Counted from the first letter of the stretch, positions 31,162 to 41,465 are shown. The stretch: DNA of 64,000 nt from Prorocentrum cordatum (GCA_963575745.1 CAUYUJ010018726.1:496496-560495), one strand, 5' to 3'. Notes: generated by a model from the letters alone, not told the origin. Made by a program: numbers and translations.

Positions 31162-31554
31162 TCACGATGAGCCTGGAAAGCTGTGCCCTGACATGTACGA
31201 GGACGACCCATGGGGCGGGGGCATGGACGATCCCGAAGGCGACAGCGGTGCCTCACCACACCCAGTTTGCCAACCCCCCCGTCGTCTCGTTGGAAAGCAG
31301 CCCAGGGCGCCACGGCCTGGGAGCAACAGCACACCGTCTACGAGACTCAGAGGATCTCCCGCCATCACACCTTCAGCGGCGAGTGCACCTACACCTGCAT
31401 CGACAACTTCAGCTCCCATGGTTACTGCGAGGCAGGAAGTTGTTTTCGTTTTTTCCCTACCTTGGCTCTGTCTAGAAGGGTTCTTACTCTCTTAGCTTAA
31501 AGAAGCCGGGCAGTGCTACACGCCCCGGGCGGTTCCCCGGGCCCCCTGGGAGCG
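31162..31554. other. 3' part of the second LINE before the minisatellite
   Basis: No domain identified. A short frame reads FSGECTYTCIDNFSSHGYCE (about 31370-31435) with paired cysteines, possibly a tail similar in kind to other LINE C-termini. GC-rich hairpin-like GGCGGTTCCCCGGGCCCCC lies near 31528-31560. Confidence 0.35.
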
Positions 31555-31985
31555 GTCCCCCCCAGTCCCCTGGGAGCTTTAACTTTAGCTTCAGCTTTAG
31601 CTTTAGCTTAGCTTTAGCTTAGCTTCAGCTTAGCTGTAGCTTAGCTTTAGCTTAGCGTTTCGTTTAGCTTTTCGCTTAGCGTTTAGCGTAGCCTTAGCTT
31701 AGCTTTAGCTTAGCTTGAGCTTAGCTTGAGCTTAGCTGCAGCTTAGCTTTAGCTTAGCTTTAGCTTAGCTGTAGCTTAGCTTTAGCTTAGCTTTAGCTTA
31801 GCTGTAGTTTAGCTTTAGCTTAGCTGTAGCTTAGCTGTAGCTTAGCTGTAGCTTAGCTTTAGCATAGCTTTAGCATAGCTTTAGCTTTAGCTTAGCTTTA
31901 GCTTAGCTTTAGCTTAACTTTAGCTTAGCTGCGGCTTGGCTTTAGCTTAGCTTTAGCTTAGCTTTAGCTTAGCTTTAGCTTAGCG
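31555..31985 (+). repeat. AGCTTTAGCTT minisatellite, 11-bp period
   Basis: Roughly 38 units of AGCTTTAGCTT with point variants (AGCTGTAGCTT, AGCTTGAGCTT, AGCATAGC). Each unit holds two AGCT palindromes. It lies in the non-coding 3' part of the second LINE. It does not match the TTTAGGG-type telomere repeat. Confidence 0.92.
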
Positions 31986-33470
31986 TTACTGTTACTATTA
32001 ATGCTGCTTTCCTAGGGTTTCCAACTCCTAGGTAGGGTCGCACTGGGGTATTTTTTTGCGCGTTCTCTGGGAACCACGTGCGACCACACCTCGGAAGCCC
32101 TGGCTTCAATGACATGCACTACAAGACCAACTCTTCACGAAGCACGATTAGCACTGGAAGGTATCGAATGTCGCGGCTCTGCGTTGGCACTGGGCTACGA
32201 CCTACGTCGACACCGACCCTCCACCCATCGATGGGGCAAGAAACGGTGGCGGTCAACCAGACATGCACTATCATGGCAGTGCTGGACTTTACCCTGGCCA
32301 CAGGCGAATACATGGGATGGCGCAATCAGAAGTCGGAAGTATCTATCGGTACGGCAGCGAAAATGTTCACGGCAGCCAGCAGCAATTTGATAGCGCGGTT
32401 TGGAATGCAAGAACAGTGATCATATTCAAGAGACGCCAAGTCTCAGAGCATCTTCACGATGGTCAAGGAGCGCAGGCAATTATTGCCCCTAGGTCTTAAG
32501 ATGTCGACAGGCTTCCACGGCAGGCTTAAGTTATTGCAACCAGCGGCAGTCAATTCGATCTCGTTCAATTTCGCGGTGCTGCAGGTGAAACAACCTTCGC
32601 CTACTCCGTGGGCGTCCTTGTACTTCCCCAACAGCCAGGTGGCGCCCTTGTGGTCAGGCGGTCTGGCCGACCGACGGCAGCGAGGCGCGCCCAGACGGTT
32701 GCGAGGCAAACAGGAAAGGCCGAAATACGAAGCGCAAGAGCAGGCGCCACGCGTTCCTCGAGCTCGGGTTGGGGTACGTCAGTCGCATAAGACCTTGAGA
32801 GAGACACGCGCGGGGGACTTCTCTGAGTCGGATAAGGAATACCTCAAGTCCTTGCCACAATTTCACCGACAAAAGGAGGAGCAGCGATTGACTCACAATA
32901 AAGAAGCGGAGGAGGACCAAGATCGCCACTCATTCCCTACTCGTTTTTCGACGGCAGCATCAACGACACTAAGATGTATACGACGTCAGCGAGATACAGA
33001 TTTGGCCAGCTCCCCGTTGCCCGCAGCATCAAGTCGTGGTTTGGAAGAATGCGGAGAAAGTTTGCCCAGGACGATACGATCTCGGGGGTGAAGCGCTCGG
33101 GGCCCGGCAGCAGCGCTGCACCTTCATAGTGACCTCACACGCAAGTTGGATCGAGGAAGTCAACAAGCGCAGTTGGGGCGACGGCTCGCGGCATGTGTTA
33201 TTTTCGATGCGAAAGAGCTTTGCACTTCATGTGGCTTGCAGGAGACCAGGGTGCCGTGCGCACAAGCAAGGTCAATGCAGCAAGACGGTTCGGAAATTGC
33301 TCAACGCTCCATGTTCGGGCGAGGCTGGCGCTGAGACGGGGCGCGACTATGAGCCGCAGTACCTCGACTACAACACCTACCTCTCTCTGCCTCAGGGCCC
33401 AGGTCACTGAGCAGGGGGGCGTGCTCTGGCGGAACTCCGCGATCGGGTACTGCTACATGAACAAGTTCCC
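31986..33470 (+). other. Distal part of the kinase insertion, poorly readable
   Basis: Overlapping + frames have plausible composition but no domain I recognise. One frame has CTSCGLQETRVPCAQARS (about 33222-33275), a possible zinc motif. It may be the LINE 3' end or a further nested fragment. The right boundary is set only by the resumption of kinase sequence at about 33471. Confidence 0.35.
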
Positions 33471-34086
33471 CCCATCAAGCCGGAGAACATCATCGTCAAT
33501 GAGACGCCCGAAACCGTCACCATCAAATTGGTCGACTTCGACCTCGCCATCGTCCTCGAGGAGGAGAGCAAGACGCGCTACAGCCCCTGCGGCACTGTGC
33601 CCTTCGCCGCCCCAGAGGTGTTGCTGGGCGACCCCCCCTACGACCCCTTCCCGGCGGACATCTGGGGCCTGGGCCTGGTGCTCATGGAGGTTATCTGCGG
33701 GGTGCGCATGGGTGCGCGCGGTGGAGCTCGCAATCGAGGAGGGCGCGGGGCGGGAGTTGCAGTCAGAGGGCGAAGACACATTGCTCGCCGAGAGCATTCG
33801 GACCTTCTTCCGGATGCCCGCCGCGGTGGCCGGCCTGCCGGAGCAGCGCTGCCGCCCAGAGCTCCGCTCTCTGTTGCCCCTCTGCAGCGCGATGCTTACT
33901 GGGATGTTGGCGGTCGACCCTGCTCAGAGGATGGAGGCCGACGACGTCCGCTCCGTGGTGGAGCAGGGCCTCGCGCCTGTGCAGCCCTTCGCGCCCGCTG
34001 GGCCGCCGGCGCCCAGCGGCCGGCGGCGTCGCGCCTCGCTGCGCGTCGTCTCACACGGCGCCCCTGGAGCAGGCGGCACGCAGTGA
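33471..34086 (+). pseudogene. Retroposed protein kinase, C-terminal half
   Basis: Starts PIKPENIIVNETPETV at the catalytic loop, then KLVDFDLAIVLEEES (DFG position reads DFD), CGTVPFAAPEVLLG (APE motif) and ADIWGLGLVLMEVICG (subdomain IX). A frameshift near 33710 lies in a GGGTGCGC duplication. The frame then continues AVELAIEEGAGREL through FFRMP, LCSAMLTGMLAVDPAQRMEA (subdomain XI) and a Pro/Arg-rich tail to TGA 34084-34086. It complements the N-terminal half ending at 24940: together they give one intronless kinase of roughly 1.7 kb from leader to stop. Confidence 0.85.
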
Positions 34087-35216
34087 GGTCCACGCCGCCA
34101 CGCCGCGGAAGCAACACGGCGCACGGTGAGGTCAGCGGGCCGCCCGCTCGAGGCGGTGGGCGACCATCAGCACTGCCGCAGTGTCCCAGAAGCGGCTCGT
34201 ACTTCTGATCCTGTTGATCCTCCTGCTGCGTTTTCCTTGAAGGTTTTCGCTATCGGCCAGCCATTTGTGTTCGAACCCGTGACTTGGCGCGTCCAAGGGC
34301 ACGTTCAATGCAGCATTCTGCACGTCGTGGCGCGAATAAGTCAGAAACCTCCACGAAGCTGGAGCAGTTTCGAATCTTGTTGTAGCACTGCCACGGTTCT
34401 GTGTTGGCAAGGCTTGCGCAGGGCCGGGCAGTCACTTTGTCAGAAAACTGAGTACGTTTTCTAGACCTTTTTGTTTGATCTGCAGCTTACTTGTTGTTCA
34501 CCGAGCAGTGCTTACATTGGAGCGTTTCCCTGTTTGTCAGGTAAGGCGTTTGCCGTCTTGAGCAGGGCCACTGTTCGGGGGCCACGCCCATGCGCCCGTG
34601 TGATCGGCGTAGAGTCGTCCGTCTTGCTCAGTCCTCCTCCACGTCATCTCTTCCTCTTCTTCCTCCGTTCGTCCGTCTCCCTCTCTTCCTCCCTTCTGGT
34701 TCCCTTCCTTCCTCCCCCATCGTTGTCCTGCTCCATCTTCTTGTCCTCCTCGCCTCTCGATCTGTACCGTGTTGCTGCCTTGACAGTCGTCTTTGATCCG
34801 CGGGTAGCGGTAGATTGGCGACGTTCGGAGCGCAACAGGTAGGCCTGGAATATGCAGGCTCGGTGGGGACTTCTGGCCATTTTGTTTATGATGGTTTTGC
34901 CGTGCTGTAGGCGACGCCTACCTTTAATATTTAAGAACACGCGGTTGCCTGGAGAGGTGGTCGCGTTATCATGGTACAGGGAGCTTGCATTTTGTCGAGG
35001 CGGTCGGCGTTCCAGCGCAGTCTTCCCTGGCGGCTGCCTGCCCAGCGGAGCCAGGTCCTTCCCCTGGCGCTGCTAGCAGCCGTGCTGGACCCCTTTTATA
35101 TACTTCTCCCTAGCTCCCCCAGCATTCCTTACCCGTCCTGGCGGCTCTCTGGCTCTGGGGAGCTCCCAGGGAGTTTACGGACCACGCACTTGTAACCCAG
35201 GGTTAGGGTCGTTCGT
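34087..35216. other. No supportable gene
   Basis: Mixed sequence with moderate GC and short frames on both strands. It could hold the 3' UTR of the kinase mRNA near its start; no poly(A) run marks an end. A pyrimidine-rich part (34620-34760) has no features. Confidence 0.5.
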
Positions 35217-36066
35217 CTCCTCCTCCTGCTCCTCCTCCTCCTCCTCCTCTTCCTCCTCCTCGTGCTCTGACAAGTTCGGCGCGGGGGGGATCGCTGGCGG
35301 TCGCAAAAACAGCCCGCCGCAAGCGCCGAATCTTTGGCTTGTTCAGTGAACGTAGTTTGGGTCGCGGGTGGGTCGCGGGCTCTCCATCTCCACCTGGAAG
35401 GAATTCGTAAACAGCCCGCCACAGGCGACGAAAAGTTTGATTTGTACATTGAACGCGGTTTGGGTCGCAGAGAAACCCGCCGCAGGCGCCGAATGTTTGG
35501 CTTGCTTAATGAACGTAGTTTTGGTCGCGGGTGGGTCACGGGCTCCTCCACCTCCACCTGGAAGGAACTCAAAAACAGCCCTCCGCAAGCGCCGAACATT
35601 TTGATTTGTATACAACGCGGTTTGGGTCGCGGGTGGTCGCAGGTTCTCCACCTGGCACGAATGCAAAAGAAACCCGCCGCAGGCGCCGAAAATTTTGGGT
35701 GGGTCGCGGCTTGGGTCGGCAGGTGGGTCGCGGTGGGTCGCGGGAAGGTCGCGGGCGCGGTTTGGGTCGCGGGTGGGCCGCAGGTTCTCCACCTGGAACG
35801 ACTGCAAAAGAAACCCGCCGCAGGCGCCGAAAATTTTGGGTGGGTCGCGGGGTGGGTCGCGGGTGGATCGCGGTGGGTCGCGGTGGGTCGCGGGTGGGTC
35901 GCGGGTGGGTCGCGGAGTGGGTCGCGGAGTGGGTCGCGGGTGGGTCGCGGGTGGGTCGCGGGGTGGGTCGCGGGTGGGTCGCAGGGTGGGTCGCGGGTGG
36001 GTCGCGGGTGGGTCGCGGGTGGGTCGCGGGGTTGGTCGTGGGTGGGTCGCGGGCCGGGTCGCGGGT
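35217..36066 (+). repeat. Nested minisatellite: ~100-bp units plus GGGTCGCGGGT runs
   Basis: After a CTC tract (35217-35265), six or so related units of about 60-170 bp each begin AAACCCGCCGCAGGCGCCGA (variants at 35306, 35412, 35480, 35572, 35668 and 35810). They end in TTGGGTCGCGGGTGGGTCGC and CTCCACCTGGAA words. From about 35838 only the 10-11-bp GTGGGTCGCGG motif is amplified, up to 36066. Open frames on both strands through this block are repeat artefacts. Confidence 0.9.
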
Positions 36067-36545
36067 GGGACGACGACAACAAATAAACAACTAACAACAA
36101 GAAGAATCCGCATCGCGGAATTCCACTTCAGCCACGCACCCAGGGACAGTAAATGACCGTTCAGTTCAGCCCCCTCACTCTGATCTAAGAATTGAAGGGC
36201 GGCTGTAGTTTGACATAAGTATTAGCTCACAAATAAAACGTGCAACATAGATCGTATTATCAGGAATAATAAAAAGAACAATGCACCACATAAAGTAAAT
36301 GAAACAAACCATAACATGAAATAATGCGTAGTGTATAGCATATAATCATTACCACTACGTCATCAGCAATGAAGTATTCATGCTACTACAGACTGCTCGA
36401 ATATATCTGTAACATGGATACTACATACTACATAATATATTGCATTGGCAACATATTATAAACACTAGAAAACATACAATGTTCACTACTAGGGTAGTAT
36501 CAGAATGCGTAGTAGTAATTTGTACCGTAGCACTATACGAGGCCT
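36067..36545. other. AT-rich island in GC-rich surroundings
   Basis: About 480 bp of visibly A/T-dominated sequence (for example AATAATAAAAAGAACAATGC) with many TACTACATAC-like words and no open frame of interest. Composition changes sharply at both ends. The origin is unknown; organelle-derived DNA, a short mobile element or a non-coding element are options. Confidence 0.7.
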
Positions 36546-36884
36546 CTGAATCGCTACCCTGGCACGACTGCTGAAAGGCCGAAGGCTAGTAGAATAGCAC
36601 GCGGCGCGTCCCAAAATCTCACAATCGTGAAGGGTAGGCGGGAAACCGAAGCGGGCGGGGCCGAGGGGAAGGCCGAGATGAAGGCTGCCAAGAGGATAGG
36701 GGGCCGAGGGCGGGAGAGCACTGACAGCGCTCGTATTTTACGAACTCCGCCATTGCGAAGACGACAGTACGGGCGCCGCAAGCGCCGTGACGGCCGTCGA
36801 GGGAAACGCGTTCCCCGCGAAGTCTCGAAATTCGTTTTCGGACAAGTCCGGGGGGGCGCCTTCCATCACCTCAGGCGTGGCGAA
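36546..36884. other. No supportable gene
   Basis: GC-rich mixed sequence; open frames lack domains. Confidence 0.5.
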
Positions 36885-37170
36885 AACGCCCGCACTCCCT
36901 CCTCCCCCTCCCCGTCCTCCTCCTTTTCATCCTCATCCCCCTTCTCCTTCTCCTCCTCCTGCTCCTTCTCCTCCTCCTGCTCCTCCTACGTACTCTACTC
37001 CTCCGCCTTCCCCTTTTTCTCCCTCTCCTCCTCCTCCTCCTCCTCCAATTATGCTTCTCCCACCCCCCTCCCCCCATACATCCCTTCTTCTCCTCCTCTT
37101 CCTCCCTCTCCCGCTCCCCCTCCTACGCCTCCCACCCCCTCGCTCCGGCCCCCTATCGACCCGGTTCTCT
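36885..37170 (+). repeat. CCT/CTC-rich low-complexity tract
   Basis: Pyrimidine-rich run of TCCTCC and CCCTCC words; predicted Pro/Ser-rich proteins are artefacts. 37171-37339 is mixed sequence without features. Confidence 0.85.
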
Positions 37171-37339
37171 ACTAGTAGCGGTGGAGGGTGGGGGCGGAAG
37201 GATGGAGGGAGGGGCTCCCCCACTTCGGGTAGCCCTGCAGCAGCATGGCCTCGCGGCCCAGCAGCATGCGCGGCGGCGCGGCGACGCCCATCCAGAGCCG
37301 CGAGCCTACTCAATGGAGAGGCAGGGCAGGGGAGCAACG

Positions 37340-37480
37340 AGCAGGGAAGGAGTATGAAGAGAAGGGGGAGGAGAAGGAGGAGAAGGAAAAAGAAGGGAAG
37401 GGAAGGGAAAGGAAGGGTGAGTCAGGGAAGGGAGGAGGAGGAGGAGAAGGACGAGGAGGAGGAGCAGGATGATAATAATA

Positions 37481-37568
<88 letters not shown>

Positions 37569-37916
37569 GGAGGAGGAGGAGGAGGAGGAGGGCGAGGGTG
37601 AGGAGGAGCGGGGGGCGGAGGAAGAGGTGGAGGGGAAAGCGGAGGCAATGGAGAGCGAGAGAGGAGGACGACAAGGGCATGGGAGGAGGAGGGGAGGATG
37701 ATGAGGAGGAGGAGGAAGAGGAGGACGAGGAGCTCCTCCCCCCTTTCCTTCTCCTTCCCCTGCGCCCCCTTCAATTCCGTGCCTCGCCGTGACCTTCGTG
37801 CTTCGGTGCCGTCGGGAAGGAACAGGAGGAGGTGGAGGAGGAGGAGGAGGAGGAGGAGGAGGAGGAGGAGGAGGGGGAGGGGGAGGGGGAGGGGGGGAGG
37901 ACGAGGAGGAGCTAGG
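37340..37916 (+). repeat. GGA / GAT / GGA microsatellite block
   Basis: GAAGGAGGAG purine repeats (37345-37465), a pure GAT run (about 37481-37566), then GGAGGAGG repeats with a short mixed interruption near 37730-37815. Confidence 0.93.
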
Positions 37917-38530
37917 ATAGCCCGCTGCTCTTCGTCGCGTTGCAGGGGCCAGGCGCACGCCCGAGCCATTGTCGCGAGCGCGGTCGAGTCGCTTCCGGCC
38001 ACTGTGGACAGCCTGAAGAGCATAGGGCTGGATGGTGAGAGCGTGGCCACCCTGCAGATATGCACCCTCTTCCTGGAGGCACTTGGGGCAGAACGCCGAT
38101 GCGCGAGGAGGAGGAAGAGGAAGACTTGGACCAGAGTAAACCACGGATGATCAACGATGCTGCAGTACACCATCCCGTCCCAAGTTCCCTGCCCATGAGC
38201 CCCCCGCAGGCCTTCTCTTATGCTAACAAGAAACGCTACCTCAAAAGACCAGCACCCGGCGGGCATGCCATTCATGCCTGAGCTCCTCCTTGGGGGCGTG
38301 TGTGAGGAATGCGGAGGTGTAGGATCGTAGAATTCGGCGATGTGTCCAGCGAGAGCCCCATTTGGACAAGGAGCCACCCTCCACCCGTGCAGTTTCAACC
38401 TCGTTTCAGCTTTCTGAAATTTGAAGGGCTCCCGAAGAAAGGGCACATTTCGACCAGGAGCCGTCCTGCGTCTTCGTGGCGTCTGCGAGTTTTTCCGCAC
38501 GAAGGCGCGCGCGGCGCTAAAACAGAGAGT
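37917..38530 (+). other. Spacer with repeat-family fragments, no gene
   Basis: A short + frame near 37930-38150 (ATVDSLKSIGLDGESVATLQ) looks protein-like but is isolated between repeats. 38500-38525 has the GCGCGCGGCGCTAAAAC word shared with 7055 and 61640. Confidence 0.4.
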
Positions 38531-38866
38531 TGATTTAGTCATCCCCCCGTGCCCGGTTATGACCCACAGTTTCGACGCAGATGTTGTGGGTTGGCTCAAG
38601 TAAGATGAGCGCGGCCCGCCGCCCGGGGCACGCGCCCTCCCGGGTGTTGTCCCCTGGCCGGTCGGCTCCTCATGTCTCTTTGCTAGCCCAAGTTGAATGG
38701 ACATTACCATCCCCATTCGGCCATGGCGGTTAGAGACACATCACCCACACTGAATATGTACCCGAGGGAAAGATTACTACAGGAAGAAGACGGGGGAGAA
38801 CACTTACGAGATGATTGTGATCTGATGTTGCCTATCAACATGGCTTGTAAAGAGCCCATAACATCA
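38531..38866 (+). repeat. Left member of a ~340-bp direct-repeat pair (LTR candidate)
   Basis: Starts TGATTTAGTCATCC and ends ...CATAACATCA. It matches 61241-61588 at close to 90% by eye outside a diverged GC-rich middle (about 38612-38665). Shared words include CACAGTTTCGACGCAG, TTGTGGGTTGGCTCAAGTAA, CATGGCGG, CACTGAATATGTACCCGAG and ACTACAGGAAGAAGACG. TG...CA ends are those of LTRs, but no target duplication is visible and no tRNA-primer site was recognised just inside. Confidence 0.75.
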
Positions 38867-39806
38867 ATGAAAGCCAAATATGGGTTACCTGCCGAATTCT
38901 ACATCATCGACGACAGTGGCTCTGCCGGACGAGGGAACGATGTTCCAACCACCCAGACGCGATGGACGTCCTAAAGCAGAATCGCGCCATGAAATGAGCG
39001 TGGATGTTCCTAATCAAGGTTCTGCCGACTATGTCGGGGAACCAGGCCAACGTCCCCCCCCAGGATATGCCAGAATCTTTCATTTGATGCCGAGCCTCGT
39101 CCTAGTACTCCGACAATCAAAGGCACCACGCGACCCGACCGAAAAGGACAATCTTAAGACGACCCCACACGACTTGATGACCAACCTGATGCCCCCATTC
39201 ACATTTCGGACGGCGTCCGCGACGTGGAGTCGATTACATCGGAGGATTTTTTTTTCGCAGGTCAACGCCCAAACCCTTCGGCCATCATGGTGATCACTGG
39301 CCACACCATGTGGAAGGTAAGGTACATGACCAAACGTTTTTTTTCCATTGGGTGATCTCCAACAACATCCTGCGCAGGCACCGTTCACGCACGGCGAGGA
39401 TGCCGCGAGCTCATATGATGATTCTTTGGAACGGAGTTTGGAGGATATGATAGATGAGGAGTTCGTGGGCGGTCCCGTTCGGACGCCGAGCAAGCAGAGA
39501 CGTGAGCCGAGTGGTCTTTCAGTGCATCGCCACCTAGGAAGCGAAGTTGATCTGGCGACATCCCGGAGCACCACCTTGTGTTCGCTCCGGGGGGACTGCC
39601 AGGGAGCTATGTTCCCGGGTCCCCGCCGCGGACCTCGACGCTTGGGACGCCTAACTTACGTTTGGGACGCCTAACTTACGTGCTCGCTCTCCCCGCAAGA
39701 GGAGCACCGAGAGAGGCGGGCCCGGGGCCCCAAGACCGTGATCCGAGGTGTCTGATCTGTCTCACTTGTCGGGCAGTCGGGCGCCTATGGGCCGAAGTGC
39801 GCTGTT
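38867..39806 (+). other. Region between the left repeat and the Cys-rich ORF
   Basis: Short overlapping + frames without recognised domains; possibly a decayed 5' untranslated or gag N-terminal region. A 20-bp tandem pair (TTGGGACGCCTAACTTACG) lies at 39641-39680. Confidence 0.4.
39641..39680 (+). repeat. 20-bp tandem duplication
   Basis: Two adjacent copies of (C/T)TTGGGACGCCTAACTTACG with one difference at the first base. Confidence 0.85.
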
Positions 39807-40790
39807 GTGCCAGAACCGCGGTGCCCTGGCTCATCGGGCCAGTGCAAGAAGCCTTTCTGTTTCGGGCGCTGTGACATTTGCGGCCTCTGTAACCTCGACT
39901 TCTTATGCCCAACATGTACCGCTCCTAGCTCGCGCAACTGCGCTGGGTTACGCGTGACTGAATGGCGCGAAGCTGGGGGAAGGAAGAGGTTTGATATTGT
40001 GGAGGTAAGGGAGAGAGATCTTGCTGAAATGCGCGAGCAACTCAGGCAGTCGGAAGCGCAACGAGCGGTTGCCGCCCTTCAGTTGGAGCGAGACCGGGAG
40101 GCCACGTTGAGCGCCGCGCGCAGCCAGGTGCGCCAGCAGGCAGCGGCGGCTCAGCGGGCTTCCGCGGCGACAGAGGAAATCGGAGAGCTCGCCAAAAGGT
40201 TGGAGACTACCGCTGCCTCTGAGCGTCAAGCACGCCTCCAGGATAAGCACCTCGCAGAGGTGGCGAGGTGTGCTGTCCGGGGGACCGGAGAAGCTCAACG
40301 AACGACTATGTCGCAAGCTGCCATGGACTTGCACGCAGCAGACAAGCGGAACGCACGGCTAGCCGCAGAGGCTGCCGCTGCTGTCAGGCAAGCCGAGAAG
40401 AACCGAATCGTTGCGGATGAGAGCTATGCTCGTTCCGAGGCCGAGATGCCACGTGCCCGCGAGGAGATGCGACGAGTCGAGGTGGCCGCCGGGGAGAATT
40501 TAGAAGCGAGTGCCCGCGCGGCAGAACTGGAGGCCACCCGGGCGACGAAGAATCGGGAAGCCGAGCGCGACAGTTTGAATCGCAAGCTTGATCAGCGCCA
40601 GATGCAGCGGCACCCGGTCGGAACATCCTCGGCAACATCTTCAGGAACTGGGTCGACGGCCTCAGCGCGTGTGGTGGCGGCGTCTACAGCGCCTTTAGTC
40701 GGCGCCGACCGCGGCTGGGCGACCAGCTGCGCGCGGGAGCTCGGGTCGGAACCCCCGTGCGGGAGCTCTGTGGTGTTATTCGTATTCTAG
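39807..40790 (+). CDS. Cys-rich N-terminus plus long coiled coil, unknown protein
   Basis: One of the longest uninterrupted frames here: 327 codons from ATG 39807 to TAG 40788-40790. Residues 12-37 hold eight cysteines (CKKPFCFGRCDICGLCNLDF then CPTC), suggesting zinc binding. Residues ~55-265 are Ala/Glu/Arg/Gln-rich with heptad character (DLAEMREQLRQSEAQRAVAA), predicting a long coiled coil. The tail is Ser/Thr/Ala-rich. It precedes the gag-like fragments on the same strand, so it may be the N-terminal or oligomerising part of the element's gag. The true start may be upstream in another frame. I do not recognise a named family. Confidence 0.5.
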   Translation: MPEPRCPGSSGQCKKPFCFGRCDICGLCNLDFLCPTCTAPSSRNCAGLRVTEWREAGGRKRFDIVEVRERDLAEMREQLRQSEAQRAVAALQLERDREATLSAARSQVRQQAAAAQRASAATEEIGELAKRLETTAASERQARLQDKHLAEVARCAVRGTGEAQRTTMSQAAMDLHAADKRNARLAAEAAAAVRQAEKNRIVADESYARSEAEMPRAREEMRRVEVAAGENLEASARAAELEATRATKNREAERDSLNRKLDQRQMQRHPVGTSSATSSGTGSTASARVVAASTAPLVGADRGWATSCARELGSEPPCGSSVVLFVF

Positions 40791-41465
40791 AGTGGCTATT
40801 CGCGACTGCCCCTCGTGCAATCAAGGCGTTGTTGTCGACTGTTTTGCGCTGGGCGGCGAGACGCGCGCCTGGCGAGACGCGCGCGCTGCTACGGGGCGGA
40901 CTCAGCCGCGGTAAAGAATGGAACTGAGAGATAGAAAGTGAGGAACGAAAGGCAAGAGATAAACTTCAGGAACAGAGCGCCGCTGCGTCTATGCCGAGGG
41001 CGGTCTCTCGCGATCGATTGCGCCTGCGCGCGCCCAGGCCCTCGCCTCGGGCAGCGATGGTCGCCGGGCCGAGGGCGTCGGATCGAAGAGGCCGCTTGAG
41101 TTTGGAGAAGCCACGAGGGACTCAAGCAAAAACTCGAAAAGGCTTTGCGGCGCGAAAGGGGACGCGCCGGGCTGCGCGCCGACCGCAGAGTAAAAATCCG
41201 AGAGACGCGCGAGAAGGGCCGAGGCGGCTGCCGCCCTGGCGAATGCCAGCGCGGGGGCAGCTCGCCCCAGCATGGCGACCTCTTTCCCGGGGTGCATACC
41301 TCCAGCGCCGGGCAGTTTGCCGAGCATTTTCAAACAGAAGGATAGGGGGGGGCGAGGCGACCCCCCCAAGGAAGGCACCAGGGCCGAAGCATCCAGGCTC
41401 AGGGCCTCCCGGCGGCGACGGCGGAGGTCGCGGCGGGGGCGACGGCGATATCTATTTCGAAGACA
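40791..41465 (+). other. Decayed Arg/Ala-rich coding-like stretch
   Basis: Short + frames with Arg/Ala/Gly-rich products lead into the gag-like fragments. A long minus-strand frame (40989-41858) overlaps them but has no domain and is treated as a shadow. Confidence 0.35.

Larger units (their letters stand above)
24941..33470 (+). mobile_element. Second LINE and associated sequence inserted in the kinase
   Basis: About 8.5 kb separates the CHR and IKPEN parts of one kinase. It contains an ORF1-like region (24955-26673), an APE endonuclease (26670-27599), RT (27600-29310), Cys/His and RNase H (29705-31161), an AGCTT minisatellite (31555-31985) and a poorly readable 3' part. This LINE is distinct in sequence from the one at 16884-23160 and is decayed by many frameshifts and stops. 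No target-site duplication is visible at the kinase breakpoints. Confidence 0.75.

Noticed and set aside
31555-31985. Telomere or centromere repeat
   Set aside because: The 11-bp AGCTTTAGCTT unit does not match the TTTAGGG-type repeat, and it lies inside a LINE.
35334-36156. Overlapping long frames on both strands (Gly/Arg/Val/Ser- or Pro/Thr/Arg-rich)
   Set aside because: Products of the GGGTCGC minisatellite.
37310-38716. 468-codon minus frame with poly-Ser, poly-His and Pro runs
   Set aside because: Mostly GAT and GGA repeats read antisense; no domain outside the repeats.
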